Of a stretch of 64,000 nucleotides of DNA, positions 35,850 through 45,117 are shown one piece after another. Location of the stretch: NCBI RefSeq assembly GCF_002051585.1, contig NZ_MZGX01000017.1:1-64000 (forward strand), given 5' to 3'. The translations under genes and the position numbers were made by a program. Every line of letters starts with the position of its first letter. Positions within the stretch are counted from its first letter, which is position 1. The stretch comes from Ruminiclostridium hungatei (GTDB lineage Bacteria > Bacillota > Clostridia > Acetivibrionales > DSM-1351). The notes under the pieces were generated by a model. That model saw nothing but the letters and a program-made list of their open reading frames with translations, had not been told where the DNA came from and made no database searches.

Positions 35850-37286
35850 TTATGCCGGATTGCTTTCAAGAAAAGCCTGCATTGCCTTGTAGCACATGAA
35901 CACGTCTATTTTGCTGGTAACCTCCACCGGAGAGTGCATTGACAAAATCGGCACACCGCAGTCCAGGACTTCGACTCCAAGGTTTGCAACATACTGTGCT
36001 ATGGTTCCGCCTCCACCCTGATCCACCTTGCCAAGTTCAGCAGTATGCCATATTATGCCCTTATCGTTGAACAGCTTTCTTATCAAGCCCATCATTTCGG
36101 CACTGGCATCACTGGCATCATACTTTCCCCTGGAACCGGTATATTTCTGAATAACTACTCCATTTCCCAGGTATGAAGCATTTCTTTTTTCGTATACTTC
36201 CTGGTATGAGGGGTCAACACCCGGATTCACATCTGCCGAAAGCATATAAGAGTTTTCCAGGCATTGATTAAGCAGAACATCCGAATAATTGTCACTGGTC
36301 AGATAAAGCAATTTTGAAATGAAGCTTTTGAGAAAATTGGATTGTGCCCCTGTGTTTCCGGTGCTGCCTATTTCCTCCTTGTCGGTCAGTATACACAGTG
36401 CCGTCCTCGCAGCAGGTTTTGCATCCAGCATGGCCTGTACGCAGGTAAAAGCACAAACTCTGTCATCCTGTCCATAAGCTCCGATCAGGCTTCTGTCAAG
36501 GCCTATATCTCTGGCTTTAAAAGCAGGAACAGCTTCAAGCTCAGCCGAAAGAAAATCCTCCTCCACCATGCCGTACTTTTCGTTAAGAAGCTTCAGTATG
36601 TTAAGCTTGATTTTATCTTTAAGCTTTTTGTCATTATAGGGCCTTGACCCCAACAGAAGATTCAAACCTTCTCCGGTTACAACTTCGGTAGCTTTTTTCT
36701 GCATCTGATCCTGGGCCAGGTGCGGCAGAAGATCGGTTATTGTAAAAACAGGATCAGTTTCATCCTCTCCTATGCAAATGTCCACCTTCGTTCCGTCAGC
36801 CCTGACAACTACTCCATGAAGGGAGTATGGAATGGCAACCCACTGATATTTCTTGATTCCGCCGTAATAATGGGTTTTAAGCAGCACAAGCCCTGAGTCT
36901 TCATACAATGGATTTTGCTTGATATCTATTCTCGGAGAATCAATATGAGCACCCACCATGTTTATTCCGTCTGCAACCGGCTTGTCACCCAAAATTGCAA
37001 ATGCAACCGCCTTATGTTTATTTATGTAATAAACCCTGGCGCCCTTCCTTAATTTTTTTCCCTGCTTGAACAAAAGCTGCAGGTTTTCATAACCGTTTTT
37101 GACCAGCTCTTTTTCAACAACTGCGGCAAACTCCCTTTCTGTTTTTCCTTTATCCAGATATGCCTTATAATTTTCACAAAGGTCATAGGCCTTGCGTATC
37201 TCATTTTCACCATGTTCCCAGGCATTTTTTGTTTCATAGGACAATTTTTCCTTCAGCAGTTCTCCTTGTGATTTTTCTTCACCCAT
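35850..37286 (-). CDS. M18-family aminopeptidase
   Basis: The 478-residue zinc peptidase forms dodecamers in the cytoplasm and prefers acidic or neutral N-termini. The metal site and catalytic residues are in VGAHIDSPRIDIK, DKEEIGSTGNTGAQS (Glu pair) and the C-terminal MHSPVEV. Length and motifs match the PepF/ApeB-like M18 family of clostridia. GGGAG lies before the ATG. The neighbour on its left, nfo, is about 100 bases away. Confidence 0.93.
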   Translation of the reverse strand: MGEEKSQGELLKEKLSYETKNAWEHGENEIRKAYDLCENYKAYLDKGKTEREFAAVVEKELVKNGYENLQLLFKQGKKLRKGARVYYINKHKAVAFAILGDKPVADGINMVGAHIDSPRIDIKQNPLYEDSGLVLLKTHYYGGIKKYQWVAIPYSLHGVVVRADGTKVDICIGEDETDPVFTITDLLPHLAQDQMQKKATEVVTGEGLNLLLGSRPYNDKKLKDKIKLNILKLLNEKYGMVEEDFLSAELEAVPAFKARDIGLDRSLIGAYGQDDRVCAFTCVQAMLDAKPAARTALCILTDKEEIGSTGNTGAQSNFLKSFISKLLYLTSDNYSDVLLNQCLENSYMLSADVNPGVDPSYQEVYEKRNASYLGNGVVIQKYTGSRGKYDASDASAEMMGLIRKLFNDKGIIWHTAELGKVDQGGGGTIAQYVANLGVEVLDCGVPILSMHSPVEVTSKIDVFMCYKAMQAFLESNPA

Positions 37287-37472
37287 GACACTCTCCCGTC
37301 CGCATGCACAGCCTGCATGCCTGCTCCATTATTTTTGACTTAATTTTAAAAAGTTGATAATATTAAAACAATACTGCTTCTCATATATTAAGATATCCAA
37401 TTCATTATACAAATAAAACAGATTGGATAATTTATTCAGTTTTAATTATACTTATCAAAGGAGAAAGTTACA

Positions 37473-38270
37473 ATGTATGACAATCATATTCATTCAAAAT
37501 TTTCCACAGACTCAAAAATGGATGCGGAAGCTGCTTGTAAACGAGCGGTGGAAATAGGCCTTAAGGGAATTGTTTTTACAGATCATGTGGATTATGACTA
37601 TCCCGACTTTGATGAAAGCTTTTTAATTGACTATGAAAACTATTTTCAGGTTTTCTGCGGACTTAAAGACAGGTGGAAAGGAAAGCTTGATGTTTTGATA
37701 GGTGTTGAGATGGGGTTCCAGCCCCAGGTTACAGACAAAATAAATCAGGTGCTTGCCATGTATCCTTTCGATTTTGTAATTAATTCCGTTCATATAATAG
37801 ACCATATGGACCCCTATACCGGTGCTTTTTTCAGAGGGCGCTCCCAGCAGCAGTCCTATGAGCGTTACCTGGAGGAAATTCTGCTGTCCGTCAATGCGTA
37901 CGACAACTATGACATTATAGGTCATATAGGTTATGCAGCCCGATATGGAAATTTTGAGGATAAGCCCTTAAGATACGCCGACTACAGTGATATCCTGGAC
38001 ATGATACTCAAAGCTGTCATACATAAAGGAAAAGGTATTGAACTCAACACCTCGGGACTCCGGTCTGACTTACAGCAACCCATACCCGGTTACGATGTAT
38101 TCAGGAGATATTTCGAGCTTGGGGGCGAAATCGTCACAATAGGTTCGGATTCGCACTTTACGGAGCATTTGGGCCATTGCTTCGAGGAGGCCGCCCACTG
38201 CCTGAAAGCTATCGGATTTAAATATACCATGCATTTTGAGAAGCGGAAGCCGGTTTTTGAAGCCTTTTAG
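37473..38270 (+). CDS. PHP-domain histidinol-phosphatase-like protein
   Basis: This 265-residue phosphoesterase has the HxH metal motif (DNHIHSKFS, residues 3-11), FTDHVDYDY, NSVHIID, IGHIGYAARY and SDSH near the end, all PHP-domain ligands. The closest known type is HisJ/HisK histidinol phosphatase, but no his genes are nearby. It starts after AAAGGAG, is the first plus-strand gene after a long minus-strand run, and ends at a weak inverted repeat near 38267-38296. Confidence 0.9.
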   Translation: MYDNHIHSKFSTDSKMDAEAACKRAVEIGLKGIVFTDHVDYDYPDFDESFLIDYENYFQVFCGLKDRWKGKLDVLIGVEMGFQPQVTDKINQVLAMYPFDFVINSVHIIDHMDPYTGAFFRGRSQQQSYERYLEEILLSVNAYDNYDIIGHIGYAARYGNFEDKPLRYADYSDILDMILKAVIHKGKGIELNTSGLRSDLQQPIPGYDVFRRYFELGGEIVTIGSDSHFTEHLGHCFEEAAHCLKAIGFKYTMHFEKRKPVFEAF

Positions 38271-38461
38271 CCAATTCAACCGGTTGTGCCGGCTAAAATA
38301 TAGTTAACAGACAAAAGGCTGCCTACTCCCTGTCGAGCCTGAAATAACCAGTTAAGTTAATTATTATTTACTTATGTAATGGAAACTTAACATAAATTGG
38401 TATTGATATTATATGTAAATAGGTATATAGTTAATACTGTAGTTGAAAGAAGGTGAGAAAA

Positions 38462-38596
38462 TTGAATAATAATAACGTATATTTAAATTCCGACGTTATT
38501 GAGGATTGCCTGAGTGAAGCCTTTGATGTTTTTGAAAAACATCCTGACAGCGATATACACGGCAACCCCCGGAAAATAAGAGAAACAGCCTCCTGA
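38462..38596 (+). CDS. Small 44-residue protein with TTG start
   Basis: A TTG at 38462 preceded by AAGGTGAG opens a 44-codon frame ending at TGA 38594-38596. The product begins MNNNNVYLNSDVIEDCL and contains SEAFDVFEKHPDSD and GNPRKIRE; it is soluble and has one Cys. A terminator (38587-38612) overlaps its last codons, so it has a gene-like layout: spacer of 190 bases, ribosome site, frame, terminator. Function is unknown. Confidence 0.6.
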   Translation: MNNNNVYLNSDVIEDCLSEAFDVFEKHPDSDIHGNPRKIRETAS

Positions 38597-38612
38597 CCCA
38601 AGGCTTTTTTTA
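38587..38612 (+). terminator. Terminator of the small 44-residue gene
   Basis: AGCCT (38587-38591) pairs with AGGCT (38601-38605) and is followed by seven T residues and ATTTT. The stem is short but the T run is long. Confidence 0.6.
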
Positions 38613-38634
38613 TTTTATGCCGGTTTTCACTTCT

Positions 38635-39405
38635 TCATCTTGCAGGAACCGCATAGGTTACATATTCTTTTTCAAAGTGATATCCCAACTTTTCTGCCAA
38701 GGCCACAGATTCCCTGTTGGCGGCATCCCAACTAGGATACAGCTTTCTGTCAAGACATTCCAGTATTAGCCTTGAAGCACATGCAAGAGCCAGTCCCTTC
38801 CGCCTGTAATCTTCCCTGGTATCTATCTCTATTTCTATGCCGTCTCTGTAAACAGTATAGGAGGAAGCCCCTGAAACCAGCTTGTCACCGTGAAAAACGG
38901 CAAAGCCCATGCCATATCTTTCATAATCTGCATAGGTTGAAAATTGTGAGCATAAATCCTTTGACCAGCTTTCCCGCCTTGTTTTCAGATATATTTTCTC
39001 ATCAATACTTTTTACGGCATACTCCGGTGAAAGGTTTTCAATATAGCAGCCCAGGCTTTTCCGGTCAAATACCCCCGGCTCCTTCTTTATGGCATACCTC
39101 ATGAACCTTTCGTACCTGCTCTTGTAAATCCTTTCAATCCCTGCAGCCCACTTGTGATTTTCAGGTATCATCAGTATGTATTCGGAGGGAAAATTGCCGG
39201 GTATGTTTTTAATAAGCTCGTCATCGGGCTGCCCGGCAAAAAAGCAGAAATCACCGGTTATTATCTGAGCCGCTCCGGGCTTTTCCCCACTGCGGGCCCA
39301 GGCCTTGCCCATATAGCCCTGGAGGCAGGACCAGATGAGAGTTTCGTCCCAGCCCTGAAAAAGCGGTGCTATTTTATCCATCTCTTCCTTTTTAACTTCA
39401 ATCAT
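38635..39405 (-). CDS. GNAT acetyltransferase (PF12746-like)
   Basis: The 256-residue protein belongs to the clostridial/bacillar GNAT group with a variable N-terminal half and a C-terminal acetyltransferase core. The CoA-binding region is IEIDTREDYRRKGLALACAS (about 190-209), and SWDAANRESVALAEKLGY matches the GNAT motif B. Substrate is unknown. GGAGGGCGG lies before the ATG, and it follows mnmA by 14 bases, so it may be the last gene of the iscS-iscU-mnmA transcript. Confidence 0.88.
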   Translation of the reverse strand: MIEVKKEEMDKIAPLFQGWDETLIWSCLQGYMGKAWARSGEKPGAAQIITGDFCFFAGQPDDELIKNIPGNFPSEYILMIPENHKWAAGIERIYKSRYERFMRYAIKKEPGVFDRKSLGCYIENLSPEYAVKSIDEKIYLKTRRESWSKDLCSQFSTYADYERYGMGFAVFHGDKLVSGASSYTVYRDGIEIEIDTREDYRRKGLALACASRLILECLDRKLYPSWDAANRESVALAEKLGYHFEKEYVTYAVPAR

Positions 39406-39419
39406 GGCTGCCCGCCCTC

Positions 39420-40499
39420 CTAATCTATGGTTCCTCCGCCTACTACCACATCTCCGTCATAGAAAACCACAGACTGCCCAGGTGTTATCGCCCTCTGAGG
39501 AGTATCAAATACCACCCTGATCTGCTTTGTCCCCATTAGCCATATAGTCGCAGGTGCTTCCCTTGCGGAATAGCGGATTTTTGCATTTACTCTCATCCCG
39601 TCATAAGGGCCTTCCATGGAAATGAAATTCAGGTCGGAAGCAGTAAGTGTGTCCGAAAAAACCTCACTGTCGTCTCCCAGAATCACCCTGTTGTTTTCAG
39701 CATCCAGAGCCACAACAAACATCGGCTTTCCAAAGGCTATTCCAAGCCCCTTCCTCTGTCCCACAGTATAATGTACTATGCCTCTGTGGGTACCTAAAAC
39801 ATTGCCTCTGGTGTCCACAAACTTGCCGGGAATTATTTTTTTGGGACTGTTTTCGCTTAAAAACCTTCCATAATCATTATCGCTGATAAAGCAGATTTCC
39901 TGACTGTCAGGCTTTGTTGCAACAGAAAGTCCTATTTCCTTTGCGATTTCCCTTATCTGCTCCTTTGAGTAGTCACCCACAGGCATCAAGGTCCTGCTCA
40001 GTTGCTCCTGTGTCAGATTGTAGAGCGCATAGGTCTGGTCCTTCCTGTCAGTGACGGATTTCTTAAGAATAAATCTGCCTGAAACAGGGTCCTCCACAAC
40101 CTTGGCATAATGGCCGGTGGCAATATAGTCAATTCCCATGGAAATGGCCTTGTCAAGCATAGCCTGCCATTTCACATGTCTGTTGCATGCAATGCACGGG
40201 TTGGGAGTACGGCCTTTAAAGTACTCATCCTTAAAATATTCTATGACCGTCTTATTGAAAATGTCTTTAAAATTCAGCACATAATACGGTATGCCAAGCT
40301 TATTTGCCACTCTCCTGGCATCATCCACCGCAGAAAGCGAGCAGCAGCCGCCTTCGGATTTTTTCGACTCCTCGTCCATATCCTGCCATATTTGCAGTGT
40401 CACTCCTATTACCTCATAACCCTGCCGCAATAAAATGGCGGCTGCAACAGAACTGTCTACGCCGCCGCTCATACCGAGCATAACCTTCTTTGAATTCAT
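39420..40499 (-). CDS. mnmA: tRNA-specific 2-thiouridylase MnmA
   Basis: MnmA makes s2U34 in tRNAs for Lys, Glu and Gln with sulfur passed on from IscS. The PP-loop is [12 protein letters not shown] at residues 9-20. The two active-site cysteines lie in [12 protein letters not shown] and DSQEICFIS, and the C-terminal beta-barrels are complete. At 359 residues it is full length. It lies downstream of iscS and iscU on one strand, so sulfur donor and acceptor are coexpressed. CAGGAG precedes the ATG. Confidence 0.96.
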   Translation of the reverse strand: MNSKKVMLGMSGGVDSSVAAAILLRQGYEVIGVTLQIWQDMDEESKKSEGGCCSLSAVDDARRVANKLGIPYYVLNFKDIFNKTVIEYFKDEYFKGRTPNPCIACNRHVKWQAMLDKAISMGIDYIATGHYAKVVEDPVSGRFILKKSVTDRKDQTYALYNLTQEQLSRTLMPVGDYSKEQIREIAKEIGLSVATKPDSQEICFISDNDYGRFLSENSPKKIIPGKFVDTRGNVLGTHRGIVHYTVGQRKGLGIAFGKPMFVVALDAENNRVILGDDSEVFSDTLTASDLNFISMEGPYDGMRVNAKIRYSAREAPATIWLMGTKQIRVVFDTPQRAITPGQSVVFYDGDVVVGGGTID

Positions 40500-40584
40500 C
40501 AGTCAATCTCCTGTACAAAAAAGGCTAAATAATAACATCCTGCATTTATTATTTAACCCTTTAAATTAATTGAAAAGTCAATTA

Positions 40585-41043
40585 TCAATCCTCGTCCTCA
40601 AAATCCTCTTCTCGACCGTGGCTGTGTCCGCAACTGTTGCAGCAGCCTGTACAGTCCACACTTTCATCAGAGGCCAGTCCGTTCCTTCTTCTATAATCCT
40701 CCAGAGCTGCTGCTATAGCTTCTTCTGCAAGGTTTGAACAGTGCATCTTTGCTGGCGGCAAACCGTCCAGTGCCTCCGCAACAGCCTTGTTTGTAATCTT
40801 CATAGCCTCTTCCACAGTCTTGCCCTTAACCAGCTCGGTTGCCATGCTGCTGGTAGCGACCGCGGCTCCGCAGCCAAAGGTTTTGAATTTTGCATCTACA
40901 ACAATATTATCCTCTATCTTCAGGTACATCTTCATTATATCACCGCATTTTGCGTTTCCAACCTGACCCACGCCATTTGCATCATCAATTTCTCCAACAT
41001 TTCTTGGATTTGAAAAATGGTCCATAACTTTTTCACTATACAT
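40585..41043 (-). CDS. iscU: Fe-S cluster scaffold IscU/NifU-type
   Basis: The 152-residue scaffold holds nascent Fe-S clusters. Ligands are Cys in GNAKCGDIM, in FKTFGCGAAVATSS and in KMHCSNLAEEA. The C-terminal tail is unusual: DCTGCCNSCGHSHGREED carries four more cysteines and two histidines and then ends acidic. I start it at the ATG at 41043 (MYSEKVMDHF) after GAAAGAGG. It follows iscS by 57 bases. Confidence 0.94.
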   Translation of the reverse strand: MYSEKVMDHFSNPRNVGEIDDANGVGQVGNAKCGDIMKMYLKIEDNIVVDAKFKTFGCGAAVATSSMATELVKGKTVEEAMKITNKAVAEALDGLPPAKMHCSNLAEEAIAAALEDYRRRNGLASDESVDCTGCCNSCGHSHGREEDFEDED

Positions 41044-41099
41044 TTTACATAACCTCTTTCCTGTTATAGATATCAATAGTTTAACGGTTAAGCCTGTAA

Positions 41100-42281
41100 T
41101 TACTTCTTGTTTTTAACTGCTTCGTACAATGGAGACATATCTCTTAACCTGCTGACTATTTTAGGAATTTCCTCAAGTATAAAATCAACATCCTCCTGGG
41201 TATTTACATCTCCGAAAGTCAATCTCAGGGAACCATGTGCAATTTCATGGGGCAGACCTATTGCCATCAACACATGGGAGGGATCAAGTGAGCCTGAAGA
41301 GCAGGCAGAGCCGCTGGAACCGCAGACACCCAGCATATCAAGCATCAGCAGCAGTGATTCTCCTTCAATATACTGAAATGAAATATTCACGTTTCCGGGC
41401 AATCTGCTGCTTCTATGCCCGTTGAGCCTGATATACGGTACTTTTGCCATAAGTCCTTCTATGGTTTTTTCTCTTAAATCCAAAAGCTTTTTATTGTAGG
41501 CTTCCATATTTTCCGTTGCAAGTTCTATTGCTTTTCCAAGTCCGATTATTCCCGGAAGATTTTCTGTACTGGCTCTCTTTCCCCGCTCCTGAGCTCCGCC
41601 ATGTATAAAGGAAGTAATTCTGACTCCCTTTTTCACATACAAAGCGCCCACACCCTTCGGTCCATAAAATTTATGACCCGAAAGAGAGAGCAGGTCGATA
41701 TTCAGTTTATTTACATCAATATCCACATTTCCCACCGCCTGTACCGCATCGGTGTGGAATATGATGCCCTTTTCACGGGCAATGGCCCCTATTTCCTGTA
41801 TTGGCTGAATGGTTCCGATTTCGTTGTTGGCAAACATTATGCTTATAAGTATAGTTGTGTCCTTGATGGCTTTTTTCAAATCCTCAAGTGAAACGGCACC
41901 GTCGCTGTCCACAGGCAGATAAGTAACCTCAAAACCCTCACCCTCCAGGTATTTGCATGCATTCATAATTGCCGGATGCTCTATGGCAGATGTAATAATG
42001 TGGTTGCCTTTTTTTCTGTTTGCGGCGGCCACACCCTTTACAGCCCAATTGTCCGCTTCACTTCCCGATCCTGTAAAATATATCTCTCTGGCTTCAGACT
42101 TCAAAGCCTTTGCTACTTTTTCCCTTGCTTCTTCAATAGCTTTTTTGCTTTCACGTCCAAGACTATATATAGAAGATGCATTTCCAAAATGTTCAGTAAA
42201 GTATGGCTTCATTGCCTCAAATACTTCAGGTTTTACATAAGTGGTTGCTGCGTGATCCAAATAAATAATTCTGTTTCCCAT
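41100..42281 (-). CDS. iscS: Cysteine desulfurase IscS/NifS
   Basis: This PLP enzyme mobilises sulfur from cysteine. The 393-residue protein has the PLP His in AVQAVGN upstream region, the Schiff-base Lys in [12 protein letters not shown], and the mobile loop Cys in [10 protein letters not shown]. The short loop with CSSGS matches the NifS/IscS group I. The ATG at 42281 has GGGAG upstream; a GTG three codons earlier lies too near that site. It stands between an Rrf2 regulator and iscU. Confidence 0.96.
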   Translation of the reverse strand: MGNRIIYLDHAATTYVKPEVFEAMKPYFTEHFGNASSIYSLGRESKKAIEEAREKVAKALKSEAREIYFTGSGSEADNWAVKGVAAANRKKGNHIITSAIEHPAIMNACKYLEGEGFEVTYLPVDSDGAVSLEDLKKAIKDTTILISIMFANNEIGTIQPIQEIGAIAREKGIIFHTDAVQAVGNVDIDVNKLNIDLLSLSGHKFYGPKGVGALYVKKGVRITSFIHGGAQERGKRASTENLPGIIGLGKAIELATENMEAYNKKLLDLREKTIEGLMAKVPYIRLNGHRSSRLPGNVNISFQYIEGESLLLMLDMLGVCGSSGSACSSGSLDPSHVLMAIGLPHEIAHGSLRLTFGDVNTQEDVDFILEEIPKIVSRLRDMSPLYEAVKNKK

Positions 42282-42380
42282 GTCGAACACTCCCTTTTAT
42301 ATAAACTTCACCAGGAATAATTGAAGTAGTTTTCAAGCATTCCTTAATTATATACCCTTACAAGAATTTAAAAAACAGGA

Positions 42381-42827
42381 TTATATGTAATATATATAAT
42401 CATTTTTTGTTTTGCTTTCATACTCCAGAACCAGGTCAGCAATTGAAATAGAATCAACAACCTCGTTTATTTTATCCCTCAGCTTGGCCCAAACTGTAGC
42501 CGTAACGCAATAGTCAGCCTTGTCGCAACTAACGGGCATCTCAAGATCAATACAGTCTACAGGGCAAAGTGTTCCCTCAAGAGATCTCAAAACATCCCCC
42601 ACAGATATGCTTTCAGCCGACTTTGCAAGTAAATAACCGCCCTGAGCACCTCTTATGCTTTTTACAAGACCTGACTTTTTCAAGGATGAAAAAAGCTGTT
42701 CCAGATAATTTTCTGAAAGGCCCTGTCTTTCTGCAACACATTTTAAAGATACCTGACCATCCCTGTCATGGACGGCAAGATCAACGATAGCTCTAAGACC
42801 ATATCTTCCCTTTGTTGATACCTTCAC
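42381..42827 (-). CDS. Rrf2-family regulator (IscR-like)
   Basis: A 148-residue regulator starting MKVSTKGRYGLRAIVDLA from a GTG at 42827 with AAGGTGA upstream. The winged helix includes LSENYLEQLFSSLKKSGLV. Three cysteines are present in the C-terminal half (LCPVDCIDLE and SCDKADYC region), the number needed for an Fe-S cluster. It precedes iscS and iscU, so it most likely represses the Fe-S operon when clusters are plentiful, as IscR does. Confidence 0.92.
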   Translation of the reverse strand: MKVSTKGRYGLRAIVDLAVHDRDGQVSLKCVAERQGLSENYLEQLFSSLKKSGLVKSIRGAQGGYLLAKSAESISVGDVLRSLEGTLCPVDCIDLEMPVSCDKADYCVTATVWAKLRDKINEVVDSISIADLVLEYESKTKNDYIYYI

Positions 42828-42844
42828 GCTAATCACCTTAATTC

Positions 42845-42869
42845 CAATTAATTTACTAGACTTTAATTG
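42845..42869. promoter_or_regulatory. Candidate operator of the Rrf2 regulator
   Basis: CAATTAA (42845-42851) and TTAATTG (42863-42869) form a 25-base palindrome with an 11-base centre just upstream of the Rrf2 start codon. Rrf2 proteins bind palindromes of this size near their own promoters. AT-rich palindromes can be chance, so confidence is low. Confidence 0.35.
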
Positions 42870-42943
42870 ATGTTACCATATCGTGTTAAGGAATTCAAGT
42901 ATAAATAGCAACATTTATACAAACAAATGGTAAAATTTTATTG

Positions 42944-43243
42944 TTAACAATTATCGTCCGAATCAAAAAAAGAACTGTAGCACCTTGTTTTCAACATGTA
43001 GTCAATTTCGTCAATGCTCTTTCCGTTTGCGCAGACAATAAAAACACCATAGCTGGATTTGCTGCTGGTGCTCATTACCGGACCTGTATTTTCTTCTGTT
43101 ATGGCTGAAAAATCAAAACGCTTGCCCTCATACACTACTGCATCAATAGGATTTCTATAAGTATATAAATCCACCACGGTGTAACCGCGGCGGGTCAGTG
43201 CCTTTGAAAGCTCTGGCATATTCGGCTGTACTGCTACTATCAT
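42944..43243 (-). CDS. YkuS/UPF0180-like small protein
   Basis: The 99-residue protein begins MIVAVQPNMPELSKALTRRG and has the pattern of UPF0180 (Bacillus YkuS) in which a short beta-alpha unit is followed by a Gly-Tyr-x-Val-Val stretch. The C-terminus is acidic with two Cys. Function is unknown. GGAGGT precedes the ATG. It is monocistronic as far as I can see. Confidence 0.65.
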   Translation of the reverse strand: MIVAVQPNMPELSKALTRRGYTVVDLYTYRNPIDAVVYEGKRFDFSAITEENTGPVMSTSSKSSYGVFIVCANGKSIDEIDYMLKTRCYSSFFDSDDNC

Positions 43244-43402
43244 ATTTTACCTCCGGAACTGTAAAGGAATACCCTTCATTTCATGGCATATGCTTCCAGT
43301 AAATATTCCTTCTACATGAAGTTATTCCCTGATAGTATTTGCAGTGGTAAAATAATTATTCCAAATATCACGTAAAAACCTTAAACATCAGGTTATTTTC
43401 AG

Positions 43403-43684
43403 TCATTGTTCTGAGGTCTCTTGAACATTTTCATTGCCGTCTCCCTGAAACTCCTCAATATCCTCCTGAGTTTCCGAGAAGTTTTCAAGTCCCGTCCCTC
43501 CCGCATTCTCTCCCGTCTTAATTATCTTATTGCTGGGCAGGGGCTTGTTTGAAAAAATAAACCAAACAGCAATTATTGCATACACGGCAACGCTTTGCAT
43601 CTGGAACACATGAAAAAATACTATGTTTAACAACAACAGAACAAAACCTGCAAGCAATATCCACGCCAATACTCTTCTCATCAT
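43403..43684 (-). CDS. Small two-helix membrane protein after rarA
   Basis: The 93-residue protein starts MMRRVLAWILLAG and has two membrane segments (about 4-24 and 30-46), then an acidic tail rich in Glu, Gln, Asn and Gly. I do not recognise a family. Its ATG overlaps the rarA stop by one base (TGATG) with GGAGAG upstream, so it is translated by coupling to rarA. Confidence 0.75.
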   Translation of the reverse strand: MMRRVLAWILLAGFVLLLLNIVFFHVFQMQSVAVYAIIAVWFIFSNKPLPSNKIIKTGENAGGTGLENFSETQEDIEEFQGDGNENVQETSEQ

Positions 43685-44973
43685 CACTGATCTCTCCATT
43701 TCTCCAACCAATCTTTTATTTTGGCCTCATAGCCGTTTGCTGTGGGGTGATAATATAAGGTTCCCTTCATTTCCTCCGGTAAAAATTCCTGCTTTACTAT
43801 ATTGTTTTTATAGTCATGGGCGTATTTATAGCCCTGTCCATAGCCTAACTGCTCCATTCCCCTGGCTGCCGCATTGCGCAGGTGCATTGGAACACTTCCG
43901 GTATTTTTTGTTTCAACATCAGCAAGAGCTTTGTTTATAGCCACATACGCCGAGTTTGATTTCGGGCTGCATGCCACTGTAACCGCAGCGTGACCCAGTA
44001 TTATTCTGGCCTCCGGCATTCCGATCATTTTAACGGCCTGGGCCGCAGCAACGGCCACCTGCAATGCGGTGGGATTGGCCATTCCCACATCCTCAGAAGC
44101 GCATATTATTATTCTTCTGGCCAGGAACTCAACATCCTCACCTGCATATAGGGCCCTGGCCAGATAAAATACTGCGGCATCCGGACTGCTTCCCCTCATG
44201 GACTTTATAAAGGCACTGATATTATCATAGTGCTCCTCTCCGTTCTTATCAAAGCGTATGGCCTTTTTTTGGACACACTCTTCGATGGTATTCAAGGTAA
44301 TGTCCAGGGAGCCGTTTTCATCCAATTCTGAGGTGAGCACAGCCAATTCGATTGAATTAAGGGCTGTACGGGCATCTCCCGAGCAGACCAGACTCAGGTA
44401 ATCCAGTGCAGCCTGGTCAATATTGATGCTGTAGTTTCCCAGTCCCCTCTCCTTGTCCTCTATTGCTGTTAAAAGCAGCTTTTTTATATCCTTTTCTTCA
44501 AGGGGCTTCAGCATAAAAACCGTGGACCTGGATATCAAGGCCTTGTTGACTTCAAAAAAAGGGTTTTCAGTTGTTGCACCGATCAAAACTATTGACCCAT
44601 CCTCCACATATGGCAGAAGGGCGTCCTGCTGGGACTTGTTGAAGCGATGTATTTCATCTATGAACAAAACAGTCCTGCCCTTCGGGTTGAGCATCGGATT
44701 CCTTGTATCCGCCGCTATCCGCTTGATATCTGCAACTCCCGAGGTGACGGCGTTGAGTTTCTCGAAGCTGGATTGTGTTGTATTGGCAATAATTCTTGCC
44801 AGGGAAGTCTTTCCCGTACCTGGAGGCCCATATAGTATGATTGAAGTAATCCTGTCGGCCTTAATCATCCGGTACAGCATTTTATCCTTGCCGATTATGT
44901 GGTCCTGTCCCACAAATTCTTCAATTGTCCGGGGTGACATCCTGTATGCCAGGGGTTCTATTTTCTCTCTCAT
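43684..44973 (-). CDS. rarA: Replication-associated recombination ATPase RarA (MgsA)
   Basis: A 429-residue AAA ATPase of the clamp-loader family that acts at stalled forks. Walker A (GPPGTGKTS), Walker B (LFIDEIHRFNKSQQD), sensor 1 (GATTENP) and the C-terminal helical domain (HLRNAAARGMEQLGYGQGYKYAHD) are all complete. AAGGAG precedes the ATG. Confidence 0.96.
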   Translation of the reverse strand: MREKIEPLAYRMSPRTIEEFVGQDHIIGKDKMLYRMIKADRITSIILYGPPGTGKTSLARIIANTTQSSFEKLNAVTSGVADIKRIAADTRNPMLNPKGRTVLFIDEIHRFNKSQQDALLPYVEDGSIVLIGATTENPFFEVNKALISRSTVFMLKPLEEKDIKKLLLTAIEDKERGLGNYSINIDQAALDYLSLVCSGDARTALNSIELAVLTSELDENGSLDITLNTIEECVQKKAIRFDKNGEEHYDNISAFIKSMRGSSPDAAVFYLARALYAGEDVEFLARRIIICASEDVGMANPTALQVAVAAAQAVKMIGMPEARIILGHAAVTVACSPKSNSAYVAINKALADVETKNTGSVPMHLRNAAARGMEQLGYGQGYKYAHDYKNNIVKQEFLPEEMKGTLYYHPTANGYEAKIKDWLEKWRDQ

Positions 44974-45021
44974 AATACTCCTTATGGTTATTGCGGTACT
45001 GCGTAAATATATTCCTAGTAT

Positions 45022-45107
45022 AACATTGGATAAATAGGGTGCATAAATTGGGAGGAGATTTTTTGGAAATACAAGGCCAAATTATGCGCCAGGATTTACC
45101 CAATGTT
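45022..45107. repeat. Long imperfect inverted repeat between two genes
   Basis: AACATTGG (45022-45029) pairs with CCAATGTT (45100-45107), and inside it GCATAAATTGG (45041-45051) pairs with CCAAATTATGC (45077-45087) with one mismatch. The structure lies just after the stop codon of the stalk-domain protein at 45118 and before rarA. It lacks a T run; it could be an RNA-stabilising stem or a small mobile-element remnant. Confidence 0.5.
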
Positions 45108-45117
45108 GTAATAACTG

